A stretch of 64,000 bases of DNA from Vicinamibacterales bacterium (GTDB taxonomy: Bacteria; Acidobacteriota; Vicinamibacteria; Vicinamibacterales; UBA8438). Position numbers and translations under genes: made by a program. How positions within the stretch are numbered: position 1 is the stretch's first letter; every line of letters begins with the position of its first letter. Below are positions 1-8,630 of the stretch, piece by piece. The notes beneath the pieces were generated by a model. The model worked only from the letters and a program-made list of their open reading frames with translations. It did no database searches and had not been told where the DNA came from. The stretch spans positions 1 to 64,000 of the forward strand of contig CALLXD010000005.1 in NCBI GenBank assembly GCA_937766455.1. Direction: 5' to 3'.

Positions 1-2
1 GT

Positions 3-701
3 GTGACCTCAGAGCACGCGATGGAGGAAGTCCTGAGCGGCATTGATGCGGTTCAGATCCACTACCATCGACACTTCTTCGAGATTGAGGATCCATTTGG
101 TAGCAACAGCACCGAGGAGCGTTGGGAGGCGGTTTACGGTGAATCCTCGACAGCGGTCGGCGGCGGCCCTCGCCTAGCCCCCACTTCGATTATCGATGGC
201 GAGCGGATGCATATCGGCTCGAGTCCAAAGGGAGAGAGTCTGATTGACGATTACACATGGTCGATGGCTGTTGGCAGCACTGCTTGGTTCGTCGGAGGAG
301 CGATTGAATTCGGCGTCTCATTCGAGGCTGAAGCAGCGACTTTCTCTTGGTCGCTCGACGATCTCGTCTTCTCCTGTGCTGACGACTGCCCCGAACAGCA
401 GACGACGGCTTGGTTGATGTTCGTCGAGGATTCTGCTTACTTCCCAGAGGGGTCGAATAACTTGGAGGATTATCTTCACGTTCTGCACGAGGCTATCGCT
501 CTCGATAGTGACAGTGGAAGTCTGTCCGTCGATGTCCCAACAGCGTGGGATGGCGACGATATGAAGGCGATTCTGCTCGTCGATTGGAAAATCGTCCACG
601 ATGAGGCCCGCAACCCGAATCCGCTGCCAGCAGCGGGCCTCTCGACACTGCTCTCACTGCTCGCAGCAGTCCCCGTCGCGCGGCATCTGCGCGAAGATTG
701 A
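3..701 (+). CDS. Surface protein with C-terminal sorting-type tail (5' partial)
   Basis: The reading frame is open from the window edge, so the true start and any signal peptide probably lie outside. The visible ~232 residues are acidic and beta-rich with no recognised catalytic motif. The C-terminus is a proline-rich NPLPAAG stretch, a hydrophobic segment (about residues 211-226) and a short charged ARHLRED tail. That layout matches PEP-CTERM/VPLPA-CTERM-type sorting signals, so I infer an exported, surface-anchored protein. Function is unknown. It lies on the lower-GC side of the 3.78 kb junction and probably comes from a different genome than the rest of the window. Confidence 0.5.
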   Translation: MTSEHAMEEVLSGIDAVQIHYHRHFFEIEDPFGSNSTEERWEAVYGESSTAVGGGPRLAPTSIIDGERMHIGSSPKGESLIDDYTWSMAVGSTAWFVGGAIEFGVSFEAEAATFSWSLDDLVFSCADDCPEQQTTAWLMFVEDSAYFPEGSNNLEDYLHVLHEAIALDSDSGSLSVDVPTAWDGDDMKAILLVDWKIVHDEARNPNPLPAAGLSTLLSLLAAVPVARHLRED

Positions 702-768
702 GCGCGACGCCCGATTCGTGCGTTTGATTCAATAACCCCCGCGGTCATCGCTGACGCTCGGTGAGGTC

Positions 769-3700
769 ATGGTTCTGGAATCTGTCTTGTGTATCACGAA
801 TGAGGAAGGCTTCGCCGGGGCCTTACCAGAGTGGTTGCGCGAGCACCTGATACGCCAATGCAGGGACTTCCGCCCTGTAACGTCGGGCGGGCCCTCCCGC
901 ATTCTGGTGATCCATCCCAGTCAGGAGGCGAGGCGTGAGTGTTTGGCCGGCCTCGCCGGCGAGGAGGTGGTCATCGACAGGACTCTGCACCACACCCTCG
1001 AGTCTCTGGAAACATCGCTGCTCGCGGATCTTCGGATGCCGCGTGCGCTGTCGCTCTCGGGTGGCTGGGAGATGGTTCTGAACGAGGCCTGCGCAGCAGC
1101 GGCCGCTCGCCTCGAATTTCCGATTCTGAATCCGCTGCCGACGATGCCTTGGGGCGAGCACAAGACTGAGGCACTGGCGCAATTGCACGCATTGCTCGCC
1201 CGTGAGGGGTGCCTGAAGGATTGGGATGGACCTGGAATCGATGCTTTCTCGCGGATTCTGCTCCGGCTCGCGAAGGAACTCGGAGGGGACGCATCCGGAC
1301 TTCGTCACTTCGGGGGTGATCGAGCGATTGGAGGAGTGGGTGAAGAGGGGTGATACGCCGTTCAGTCTGCGAGATGTGAGTGGCGTGATCATGCTCGATC
1401 ATGCACCGGTGATGGGCGCTGAAAGGCGCGAATTATTGGTTGCGATCTCGCGCCATCGACCGCTTCATCAACTGGTCCATCCGGGTAATTTCAGGCTCGG
1501 ACAGCACGGTTTGTTGCTCCTCGATGAACAGCCTGTTCGGAAGGCTGACGGGGTGCCGGAATGGTTGCCTGAGCACGAACCGTTGGCCAGAGGTGCAGAG
1601 CCCGAATCGAGCCATGTGACTCGCCTCATGGTTCAGCGCGAGGAGCATTCGATGCCCTTCGCGCTGGACGCGCTGGCCTGCCGATTGCGCGAGAATCCAG
1701 ATGTCGAGGTAATCATCATCGATCCATCTCTGGAGGAGAATCGTTCGCGCTGGCAGCGCGGTCTTGCCGATCATGGAATCCTATTCGCGAGCGTTGAGAC
1801 GATGGCATCGGGCAAGCCGCTCGGACATTGGCTGGCCGCGAGTTCAGAGATCTGTCATGGGCCGAATTGCTTCGCCCTCGAATCACTCCGAGCATTGGCG
1901 CTGCAAGGCTCAATCACACTCTTCGAAGCCCCCGCGGCCCATCCGACAGAGGCCCGAATCAGGCCGAGCGCAAACGCTGATCTGATGACCGAGATGGCTC
2001 GAAGCGAGCATGTTCTGGGCGGCCCCTGGCTCGCTTCGACGCTGGATGGAAACTCTCGCTCGCGAGACCACCGATGAGCGCAATGCTCTCGCCAAGGAGA
2101 GCACCCAATGGTGGTTGCTCTGCCTCGCGAAGACCAATGAAGCTCTTCTGGCAGAACACGACAGAGTCGCGCTGGGCGAGCCCGAGATGTGGATCGGCTG
2201 TCACAGCCGCCAAGCCCTGCCGCTGCCCACGACCGCTGCAAGTGGTGATGAATGGCTGACTGCAACGCTGTCACGCGTCGATCTCGCAGCCAGCATGCGC
2301 GGCTCGAGCGGCTCCGAATCCCTCTCCGCCGCCGTCGTCCAGTGCCTCGTGGACGCCCACCATCGCCTGCGCAGGATGCAGGAGAGCCTCGGTCAATCGA
2401 GTCCAGCAGGCGGGGCGGATTGGGTCGAAGAATTGTCCAGCCTCCTGCGCACAACTCCAGTTCCAGCAGGAGGCGGCCTCACCAGTGGTCGAATCAGATT
2501 GCTGACTCCCTCAGATGCATTAGGCTGCACTGCCGATCTGATCATCCTCTGCAATCTCTCGAGCAGCTCTTGGGACTTGCGAGTCCCTAAGATTGCCTTC
2601 CTAGGCGATGAAGAGCGCCACACACTCGATATCCAGAGACCAGATTCACCCATCAGACAGGCTCGCCACCATCTTTCCCACCTGCTCGCAGCCGCGAGAG
2701 AGGAAGTCATCATCCTCGACCCCAGCCTCGACGATGCCTCACCCGCCGCTGCACCGATTCGTGAATGGGCCAAACTCAACGACCCCGAGGATGCCGCCGA
2801 ACAGCTCCCTACAAGACCCGAAACATCGGCGAGCCCACGCCATCAACGTCGTGTCGACGGAGAGAATCTCGATGGCATGCAACCGTCGTCGAGAAGCCCA
2901 CTGAATCCACGAGCGGTCTCGATTCCTCTCGATATTGCTCTGCAACGAGACCGAGAGCGCAGAGAACCGAAGGAATTGGGCCCTCAAGGTTACCTCCCCG
3001 AAGAGAATCGCCCCTTCGTCTGGGGAATTGGAAGCAACGATCTGCTGCGCAAACCACCCGGCACCAAAGTCAGCCCTCGAGCCGCAGACCGCTGGCCAGT
3101 CATCGGTGGCCCTGCCACGATCGACCCGCGTCCCATGCTGCCACAGGAGACGCGCTCGCAAGCCTTCGATAACAGACATGGACACGGCGAGGGAGCCGGT
3201 CAAGTTGTACCGAAATGGTCGGCGAGTCGGTTGAAGGATTGGCTATCATGCCCACGGAAAGGCTGGCTTTCAAAAGAACTCAGAACCGAGGAAGAAGAGA
3301 AGCAGCAAGAGGATCTCGACGCTCGCACGCACGGCGAATTACTCCACGAAGTCCACCACCAATTATTACGTAGAGTGCTTGAAATGGAGGAGAAGGAATC
3401 GAGCGCGATATCGGCGAGGTTCTGGCTCAAAATCAGCCGCTCAACATCGCCGATTCTGAACTCAGCGATGCTGAATTATTCCAGATCGCACTAGAAGAAT
3501 TAGACCGGCTCGCGCCTTGGCTCGAGCGCACAGACGCAGTCTCGACGAACCGCCTGCGAATGCTGACCGGCTTCGACCGGCGTGATTGGAGGGACTGGCT
3601 CGCCAACCCTCGACCCACCACACCAAGTGGTCGGATTGGCACGATTGTCAGCGCTGAGGCGGAGGTTCGCGGCTCGATGCCGATCGCTTACGAATGGGAG

Positions 3701-3785
3701 GCGATGTCTCATGACGAACGTGGCATCGAAATCAGCCTAGCTGCGATTCTGACCAGTCCAGCAGGCGAGCAATTGCCTTCGAGCG
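769..3785 (+). pseudogene. AddB/RexB-like PD-(D/E)XK nuclease gene, frameshifted and 3'-truncated
   Basis: One protein is spread over four frames: 769-1353, 1226-2077, 2010-3494 and a piece read through the ATG at 3560. Frame changes fall near 1285 (+1), 2050 (+1) and 3400 (-1). The N-terminal part resembles an inactivated helicase domain; the middle has the GCTADLIILCNLSSSSW block typical of AddB-like proteins; the C-terminal part has SASRLKDWLSCPRKGWL followed by D..THGELLHEVHH, the entry to the PD-(D/E)XK nuclease domain used in recombination and repair. Conserved sequence stops after SPAGEQL at about 3777, before the catalytic GxxDRxD region. After that the frame reads the antisense of another gene. 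The frame changes may be consensus errors; the truncation coincides with the suspected chimeric join. Confidence 0.6.
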
Positions 3786-5327
3786 CAGGTTCATCAAGTC
3801 GCTCTGGATCCGAGTCACACGGGACGACTCCGGATCTTCCCGCTGGCACGCTTGGAGCCGAAGCTCCAGTTCTCGTTCGAGACCCGCGAGTCGCCGGGTC
3901 CAGCGGTCATGGCCACCGATGACGGCCGACTCGACAAGCAAGCGGTCCCAACGCCACGGAGTGCGGAGGGTCCCGTCGACCACGGGGAACGTGTCCTCAT
4001 CATCAGCATCAGCGCCGGCCGGCGGGTCCGACGCCGGCACATCGGCCTCGGCGAGATCGAACAGTGAGGGCTGTTCCGGCACCAGTTGGTCACTGTCGTC
4101 CGGGGGCACCCAGCGCCCGCGGTCAAGCGGCGGAGCACCGGCCTGGTCTGGGACGGGGACCTGTCCCAGCGAGAGATACTCCGAGAACCGTCGGGCGGAC
4201 AAGCGTTCCGCAGCGCAGGCCAGCAGTGCAAGAAACGCGCGCCCTGCCGGATCGGGCGCGCGTGTGCCGCGCACGAACCAGGCCTCGACACCAGCTCGTC
4301 GCAGCGCTGTCTCAAGAAGCGCGGCGTACACCTGGGGCGCTCGTAGCAACACCGCCATCCGGTCCAGGGGAATTCCCCGACGCGCCTGCGCGTGGACGGC
4401 CCTGGCGATTTCCACACACTCGCGCGACTCGCCGGGCGCGGAGAACAGCGCGACTACATCCGGCTCGTCGGGTTGGGCCGGGTCGACGGTCCCCGAGGCC
4501 CCGTTATGCGCGATCGGCTCGAACAGCCGCTCCCGCACCCTGGCGAGCGGGCCGCTGCCGGTCGGTGAGGTGGCGCTGGGTCCCGTCACCGTGGCTAGAC
4601 CGCTGAGCGCGGTGGTGGTTCGTTCGTCGCCAACGGGCACTGTTGCGAGGAACCGACTGGCGCGACCGGCCAGTGCGCACACCAGCGCACGGGTGGCCTC
4701 ATCGCGTACCGGTACATCGACCAGCACGACCGGGACGTCCAGGCGCAGTCCTCCCGCCGGCGCGGCCTGGCGCGCCTCGTGGCTCGAGGATATGGTGGTC
4801 GCAGCCAGTCGATACAGGTCGGGGATATCGATCAGTCGTGCCTGTTCGAGGTGTTGCGCGTACCGGGCAGCGAGCCGGGCCAGGTCCGCCCCCACGGCGC
4901 CGCACTGGTCCAAGCGGTCCGCGTCGAGATCACTGACGCGTAGCTCGTCGAGGGTGGAGGCCAAGGTGCGCCCGAAGCTCCGTAGTCTGGCGATCGGCGA
5001 CAAGTAGGACAGTGTGCCCGCTTCCAACTCGTCAAAGGCGGCGCGGGCGGCGACCGCTTCGGCGCCCAGCCGGGTGGACGGCGCCAGATCGCGCGCGGCC
5101 AACTGAGTCGCGGTGACCCGGGCTGCCAGCTGCCGCAGGCTGAAGCGGTGGAGCCCGAAGGTGGCGCCACGCCGGACGGACTGGCCCCGGACCAGGTCGT
5201 CAGCCGCTTCGCGAGTGGCCCCAACCACGATGGCCTCGGTCGCCGGCGAGAGCGCATCAAGAAACTCGTGGGCCGCTGCGAGTCGGGTTGCCGCGGCGGC
5301 GGACCGATGAAGCGTGACGGGGTCCAT
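3732..5327 (-). CDS. AddB-like helicase/nuclease, N-terminal half (3'-truncated at junction)
   Basis: Starts at MDPVTLHRSAAAATRL (ATG at 5327); the open frame continues upstream but that part is arginine-rich and unlike a protein start. About 515 residues resemble the N-terminal, ATPase-defective helicase domain of AddB/RexB-type exonuclease subunits acting with a UvrD-like partner in double-strand break processing. Blocks such as RFSLRQLAARV, LDELRVSDLDADRL and VALFSAPGESRECVEIAR fit that family. Family-like sequence ends near LMNLRS (about 3790); the last ~15 residues to the stop at 3732 are read from the neighbouring foreign sequence. The PD-(D/E)XK nuclease half is therefore absent from this window. 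Divergent from the PspC gene. Confidence 0.6.
   Translation of the reverse strand: MDPVTLHRSAAAATRLAAAHEFLDALSPATEAIVVGATREAADDLVRGQSVRRGATFGLHRFSLRQLAARVTATQLAARDLAPSTRLGAEAVAARAAFDELEAGTLSYLSPIARLRSFGRTLASTLDELRVSDLDADRLDQCGAVGADLARLAARYAQHLEQARLIDIPDLYRLAATTISSSHEARQAAPAGGLRLDVPVVLVDVPVRDEATRALVCALAGRASRFLATVPVGDERTTTALSGLATVTGPSATSPTGSGPLARVRERLFEPIAHNGASGTVDPAQPDEPDVVALFSAPGESRECVEIARAVHAQARRGIPLDRMAVLLRAPQVYAALLETALRRAGVEAWFVRGTRAPDPAGRAFLALLACAAERLSARRFSEYLSLGQVPVPDQAGAPPLDRGRWVPPDDSDQLVPEQPSLFDLAEADVPASDPPAGADADDEDTFPVVDGTLRTPWRWDRLLVESAVIGGHDRWTRRLAGLERELELRLQACQREDPESSRVTRIQSDLMNLRSKAIARLLDWSESQLG
3777..3795. other. Suspected chimeric junction between two genomes
   Basis: Two unrelated AddB-like genes meet tail to tail here and both lose their conserved C-terminal part within a few bases. 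To the left GC is in the high fifties by eye and the coding strand is +; to the right GC is about 65-70% and the coding strand is -. No inverted repeat, integrase or transposase marks the join. A chimeric read or misassembly is the simplest reading; real recombination is possible but less likely. Confidence 0.6.
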
Positions 5328-5448
5328 GTGAGGGAGAAGCGGGGGTCGCGAGCACCCGCGCGGCTCGATGGTACCACGCGGCGCGGCGCACCATCGCGGA
5401 ACAGCCCGCTCGCTGTATCCGTAGATGATTCTGAAGGAGCGCCGGCCC

Positions 5449-6024
5449 ATGAATTGTAGACGTTGCACGCGAGCGATCGATACCGATGCGGCGTTTTGTG
5501 CCTACTGCGGTGCGACCCAACGCGAGTCGTCCGGTGCCCCCTTCGCGGGGACCCGCTTGGAGCGGTCCGTCGCCGACCGGCAAATTGCCGGGGTCTGCGG
5601 CGGCCTGGGCGTCTATCTTGGACTCGACGCCGCGTTGGTTCGCGTGTTGTGGATTGTGCTGACCATCGTGCCGGGTGCGATCCTGTTCGGACTCGTCGTG
5701 TATCTGGCGGCTTGGCTGATCATCCCGGAGGCGACAGTTGATGGTCCTGCCGCCACCCGGCGCCGGCTCGCGCGGTCAAGTACGGATACGAAGTTGGCTG
5801 GGGTATGTGGCGGCCTGGCCGAATACCTCGATGTTGACTCCACCCCTATCCGGTTGATCTGGGTCGTGCTCTCCATCTGCCCTGGCGCGATTATCGGCGG
5901 GGTCATCGCCTACGGGGTGGCCTGGCTCGTGATGCCTATCGCAGGGTTGCCGGTTGCACCACCCGCCCTACCAGTGCCACCACCGCCCGCGGTCCCGCCG
6001 GACCCGGCCGCCGAATCCGCCTGA
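5449..6024 (+). CDS. Zinc-ribbon protein with two PspC domains
   Basis: 191 residues. The ATG at 5449 is chosen over 5425 because an AAGGAG ribosome site sits 9 nt upstream. Residues 1-20 form a zinc ribbon (CRRC then CAYC). Two PspC-type modules follow, each with a basic entry, a VCGGLxxYL motif and a hydrophobic hairpin ending in WLIIPEA or WLVMP; together they give up to four membrane segments. The C-terminus is proline-rich. PspC proteins act in envelope stress responses, but double-PspC proteins with a zinc ribbon are mostly uncharacterised. Stands alone, convergent with thrH. Confidence 0.85.
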   Translation: MNCRRCTRAIDTDAAFCAYCGATQRESSGAPFAGTRLERSVADRQIAGVCGGLGVYLGLDAALVRVLWIVLTIVPGAILFGLVVYLAAWLIIPEATVDGPAATRRRLARSSTDTKLAGVCGGLAEYLDVDSTPIRLIWVVLSICPGAIIGGVIAYGVAWLVMPIAGLPVAPPALPVPPPPAVPPDPAAESA

Positions 6025-6033
6025 GGGGCGGAT
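6015..6033. terminator. Possible hairpin terminator at the PspC gene end
   Basis: Perfect 7-bp inverted repeat ATCCGCC / GGCGGAT with loop TGAGG, overlapping the stop codon between convergent genes. There is no good T tract after it (TCCTCTTG follows a little downstream), so it may be a weak terminator or only an mRNA 3' hairpin. Confidence 0.3.
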
Positions 6034-6056
6034 CGACGTCGGTCCTCTTGTGGCGG

Positions 6057-6671
6057 CTAGCCAGCACGACGACTCACGCCGTCGATGAAGCCGCGAAGCT
6101 CATCGAAGTCGCGGGTGTGCCGATACTGGGGGAATTCCGCAATCACGTTGGCTGGTGAGCGGAACAGGAAACCGTGATCCGCCTGCGCAAGCATCGCGGT
6201 GTCGTTGTACGAGTCACCGGCCGCGATGACCGTGAAATTGAGCGACTGCAGCGCCGCGACAGCACTGTTCTTTGGTTCTGGTTGGCGCATCTGGAACCCG
6301 CTCACCTCGCCGCCCGCCTCGACAATCAGGTGATGGCAGAAGAGCGTCGGCCAGTTGAGTTGGGCCATGAGCGGACGTGAGAATTCGTAGAACGTGTCGG
6401 ACAAGATGACGACCTGGTAGCGCTCGCGCAGGGAATCGAGGAAATCGGCCGCGCCGTCCAGGGGAGCCATGGTCTGGATGACGGATTCGATTTCGGGAAG
6501 CCCCAGCTTGTGCTGGCGCAGCAGATCCAGTCGGAACCGCATCAATTCGTCATAGTCCGCCACGTCACGTGTCGTCTTCTTGAGTGCCTCGATGCCAGTG
6601 ACTTGGGCAAATTCAATCCAAATCTCTGGTATCAGGACACCTTCCAGATCCAGGCACACCACATCCATCAA
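6057..6671 (-). CDS. thrH: Phosphoserine phosphatase / homoserine phosphotransferase ThrH
   Basis: 204 residues, normal for ThrH, a HAD-superfamily enzyme that dephosphorylates phosphoserine and can pass the phosphate to homoserine. HAD motif I is altered to CLDLEGVLIP (D-x-E instead of D-x-D), as is characteristic of ThrH. Motif II is VILSDTFYEF, and motif III/IV is PEPKN then AAGDSYNDTAML. Start is MMDVV at 6671, with MDVV at 6668 as an alternative. Together with SerC at 47.0 kb it would supply the last steps of serine synthesis. Confidence 0.9.
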   Translation of the reverse strand: MMDVVCLDLEGVLIPEIWIEFAQVTGIEALKKTTRDVADYDELMRFRLDLLRQHKLGLPEIESVIQTMAPLDGAADFLDSLRERYQVVILSDTFYEFSRPLMAQLNWPTLFCHHLIVEAGGEVSGFQMRQPEPKNSAVAALQSLNFTVIAAGDSYNDTAMLAQADHGFLFRSPANVIAEFPQYRHTRDFDELRGFIDGVSRRAG

Positions 6672-6849
6672 GAACCACCCTTAGTTGAACAGTCCGCGAG
6701 CCGGGCCGAACCGAAGGCTCTAAGCCAAAGCGCAATTATTGATCAGACCCGCGACACACACCGGCCGTGGGTCCGCGGATGCCAGCACGAGGTGCCCCTG
6801 CAACTCTCCGTCGCCGTTCGTGCCGATGGTGTGCAAGAATTTGGACGGG

Positions 6850-7557
6850 ATGACTGTCCCTGTGGGTTACTGGGTCGCTTTACTGTCGGTGCTGTGTGGC
6901 CTGGTCTATCTGGGGCTGAGGTGCCGCGCCCTCCGGGCCACAGCGGGTGACCTGTCGACCGCGCTCAGCCGGCGAGAAACCGAGCTCCTGGAAGCGCGGG
7001 AATCGTTGCACCGCATAGCCGCGATTGACCCGGTCACCTCGTTGGCCAACCACAGTGCGTTCCAGGAATTCCGCCAGGCCGAGTGGCGACGGGCCCTCCG
7101 CGAGGCCTCCTGCATCAGCGTGTTGCTGGTCGACATCGACTATTTTCGCGACTACAACGACCGGCTGGGGCATCAAGCCGGCGACGAATGCCTGGCCAGG
7201 ATCGGGAGCACGCTCAAGGGGGTCGTCCAGCGGCCCGGTGACCTCGTGGCACGGTACGGTGGTGGGGAATTTGCGGTCGTGATGTCGCGGACGGATCCGC
7301 AGGGCGCGTCCCTGGTGGCCCATCGCATCTGTGCGGCGGTCGAAGCGGTGGCCATGAAACACCCCGAATCGGAGGTCTCACCCCACGTAACGGTCAGCGT
7401 CGGCGTGTCGACGTCCACGCCCGCCGTCGATTCACATTGGGAAGAGTTGGAACTCGTGGCCGCAGCGAACAGAGCCCTCACGCAAGCCAAAGAGGCCGGC
7501 CGAAACCAAATCGCCACCATAGAAGCCGACCCCGAAGACCCCACCAGCGAGACGTAG
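6850..7557 (+). CDS. Membrane-anchored diguanylate cyclase (GGDEF domain)
   Basis: About 235 residues from MTVPVGYWVALL. An in-frame ATG at 6826 is an alternative; neither has a strong ribosome site. One N-terminal membrane segment (about residues 5-22), a short coiled linker rich in Arg/Glu, then a GGDEF domain beginning DPVTSLANHSAFQEF. The active-site signature is RYGGGEFAVV, that is GG(G)EF, so cyclic-di-GMP synthesis should be possible; the metal-binding DIDYFRDYND motif is present. No obvious RxxD inhibitory site was noted. No sensor domain is present, so activity may depend on the short anchor or on dimerisation. Confidence 0.85.
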   Translation: MTVPVGYWVALLSVLCGLVYLGLRCRALRATAGDLSTALSRRETELLEARESLHRIAAIDPVTSLANHSAFQEFRQAEWRRALREASCISVLLVDIDYFRDYNDRLGHQAGDECLARIGSTLKGVVQRPGDLVARYGGGEFAVVMSRTDPQGASLVAHRICAAVEAVAMKHPESEVSPHVTVSVGVSTSTPAVDSHWEELELVAAANRALTQAKEAGRNQIATIEADPEDPTSET

Positions 7558-7602
7558 CTCAGTCTTTGTCGGGAGGGCCCCGTCGGACCGGTTCGACCCC
7601 AG

Positions 7603-7627
7603 TTTTCCTGGCGACTCGCCAGGAAAA
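7603..7627. terminator. Bidirectional rho-independent terminator between the GGDEF gene and sufT
   Basis: Perfect 11-bp inverted repeat: TTTTCCTGGCG, loop ACT, CGCCAGGAAAA. It sits 46 nt after the diguanylate cyclase stop on the + strand and 1 nt after the sufT stop on the - strand. The T/A ends give a U tract in both directions, so it can end both convergent transcripts. Confidence 0.85.
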
Positions 7628-7628
7628 C

Positions 7629-8159
7629 CTAGAGGAGGCCTAGTTGGAGTTTGGCTGCGTCGCTCATCTTGCTCATCTCCCAGGTCGGGTCCCAAACCAC
7701 GTCGACCCAGGCGTCGCTCACGCCGGGCACTGACTTGGCTTTCGCCTTGACCTCACCGGGAAGACTTTGCGCCGCTGGGCATCCGGGTGATGTCAGGGTC
7801 ATGCGGACGCCCACCAATCCCTGTGCGTCGACGTCGATGTCGTAGATCAGACCCATTTCGTAGATATTGACAGGGATCTCAGGGTCGTAGACCGTCGACA
7901 GCGCCTCGATCAGCTTGGGCTTCAACTCAAGCATCTTCAGTGGATCCACGTCGATCGGATCGTGCGTGGTCGTCGGCGCCGGTGCCGGTGGTTCCGAAGA
8001 GCCGAGGTCGGTCCGCGGCGGTTCCTCTCGCGGCGGGGTCATCTCGGTGGCGACGCTGGCGTCCGCCGGTTCACCGGTCAGGGCGGACAGGTCGAAGCCC
8101 TCCGGTTCCTCCGGCTTTTGGGGCTCCTTGGCCGATTTCTTGAAATTGAAAATTCCCAC
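7629..8159 (-). CDS. sufT: SufT-like Fe-S assembly protein (MIP18/DUF59 family)
   Basis: 176 residues. The first ~70 are a low-complexity linker rich in Pro, Glu and Thr; the C-terminal ~100 form the DUF59/MIP18 domain with VYDPEIPVNIYEMGLIYDI and the reactive TSPGCPAAQSL cysteine motif. SufT-type proteins help maturation or transfer of Fe-S clusters. It is the last gene of the suf operon, starting 3 nt after sufU stops. The long N-terminal extension is unusual compared with the ~100-residue stand-alone family. Confidence 0.9.
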   Translation of the reverse strand: MGIFNFKKSAKEPQKPEEPEGFDLSALTGEPADASVATEMTPPREEPPRTDLGSSEPPAPAPTTTHDPIDVDPLKMLELKPKLIEALSTVYDPEIPVNIYEMGLIYDIDVDAQGLVGVRMTLTSPGCPAAQSLPGEVKAKAKSVPGVSDAWVDVVWDPTWEMSKMSDAAKLQLGLL

Positions 8160-8162
8160 GGT

Positions 8163-8609
8163 TTACTCCGTTGATATCTGATCTTGACTGTTGTCGACGG
8201 CAGCGATCAGCGTATGCCACGCCAGGATCGCGCACTTGACGCGAGCCGGATAGTCCCGAACACCTGCAAACACCGCCAATTTGCCGAGAGTTGCGTCGGT
8301 CGGAGCAGCCCGATCGGTCACCAGTTGGTGAAATCGTTCAAAAAGCGCTTTCACTTCATCAAGAGTCTTCCCCTTGATTCCCTCGGTCATCAAGGAGGCC
8401 GACGCTTTCGAAATCGCGCACCCTGAGCCTTCGAATCGAACGTCGGTGACGACCTCGTCAACGACGTTCAACGCGATTGTGAGCTTGTCACCGCACAACG
8501 GGTTGTGGCCGTCGGCGTGCAACATCGCATCCTCAAGGACGCCAAAATTGCGTGGACTCCGATTGTGGTCGAGGATGACCTCTTGATACAGCTCTCTCAA
8601 ATCGGACAT
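8163..8609 (-). CDS. sufU: SufU sulfur-acceptor protein
   Basis: 148 residues, IscU/NifU-like fold of the SufU type. Key cysteines are visible in NPLCGDKLTI, GSGCAISKASASLM and RVKCAILAWHTL. The ~20-residue insert between the second and third cysteine regions that marks SufU (around TLDEVKALFERF) is present. SufU receives persulfide sulfur from SufS and passes it to the SufBCD scaffold, with zinc at the active site. Lies 21 nt downstream of sufS and 3 nt upstream of sufT. Confidence 0.93.
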   Translation of the reverse strand: MSDLRELYQEVILDHNRSPRNFGVLEDAMLHADGHNPLCGDKLTIALNVVDEVVTDVRFEGSGCAISKASASLMTEGIKGKTLDEVKALFERFHQLVTDRAAPTDATLGKLAVFAGVRDYPARVKCAILAWHTLIAAVDNSQDQISTE

Positions 8610-8630
8610 GAAGATTCCCGTTCCGGTGTG

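Noticed and set aside
3919..5007. A 362-residue Ser/Arg-rich open frame on the + strand
   Set aside because: Antisense to the AddB-like gene; composition typical of a shadow frame.
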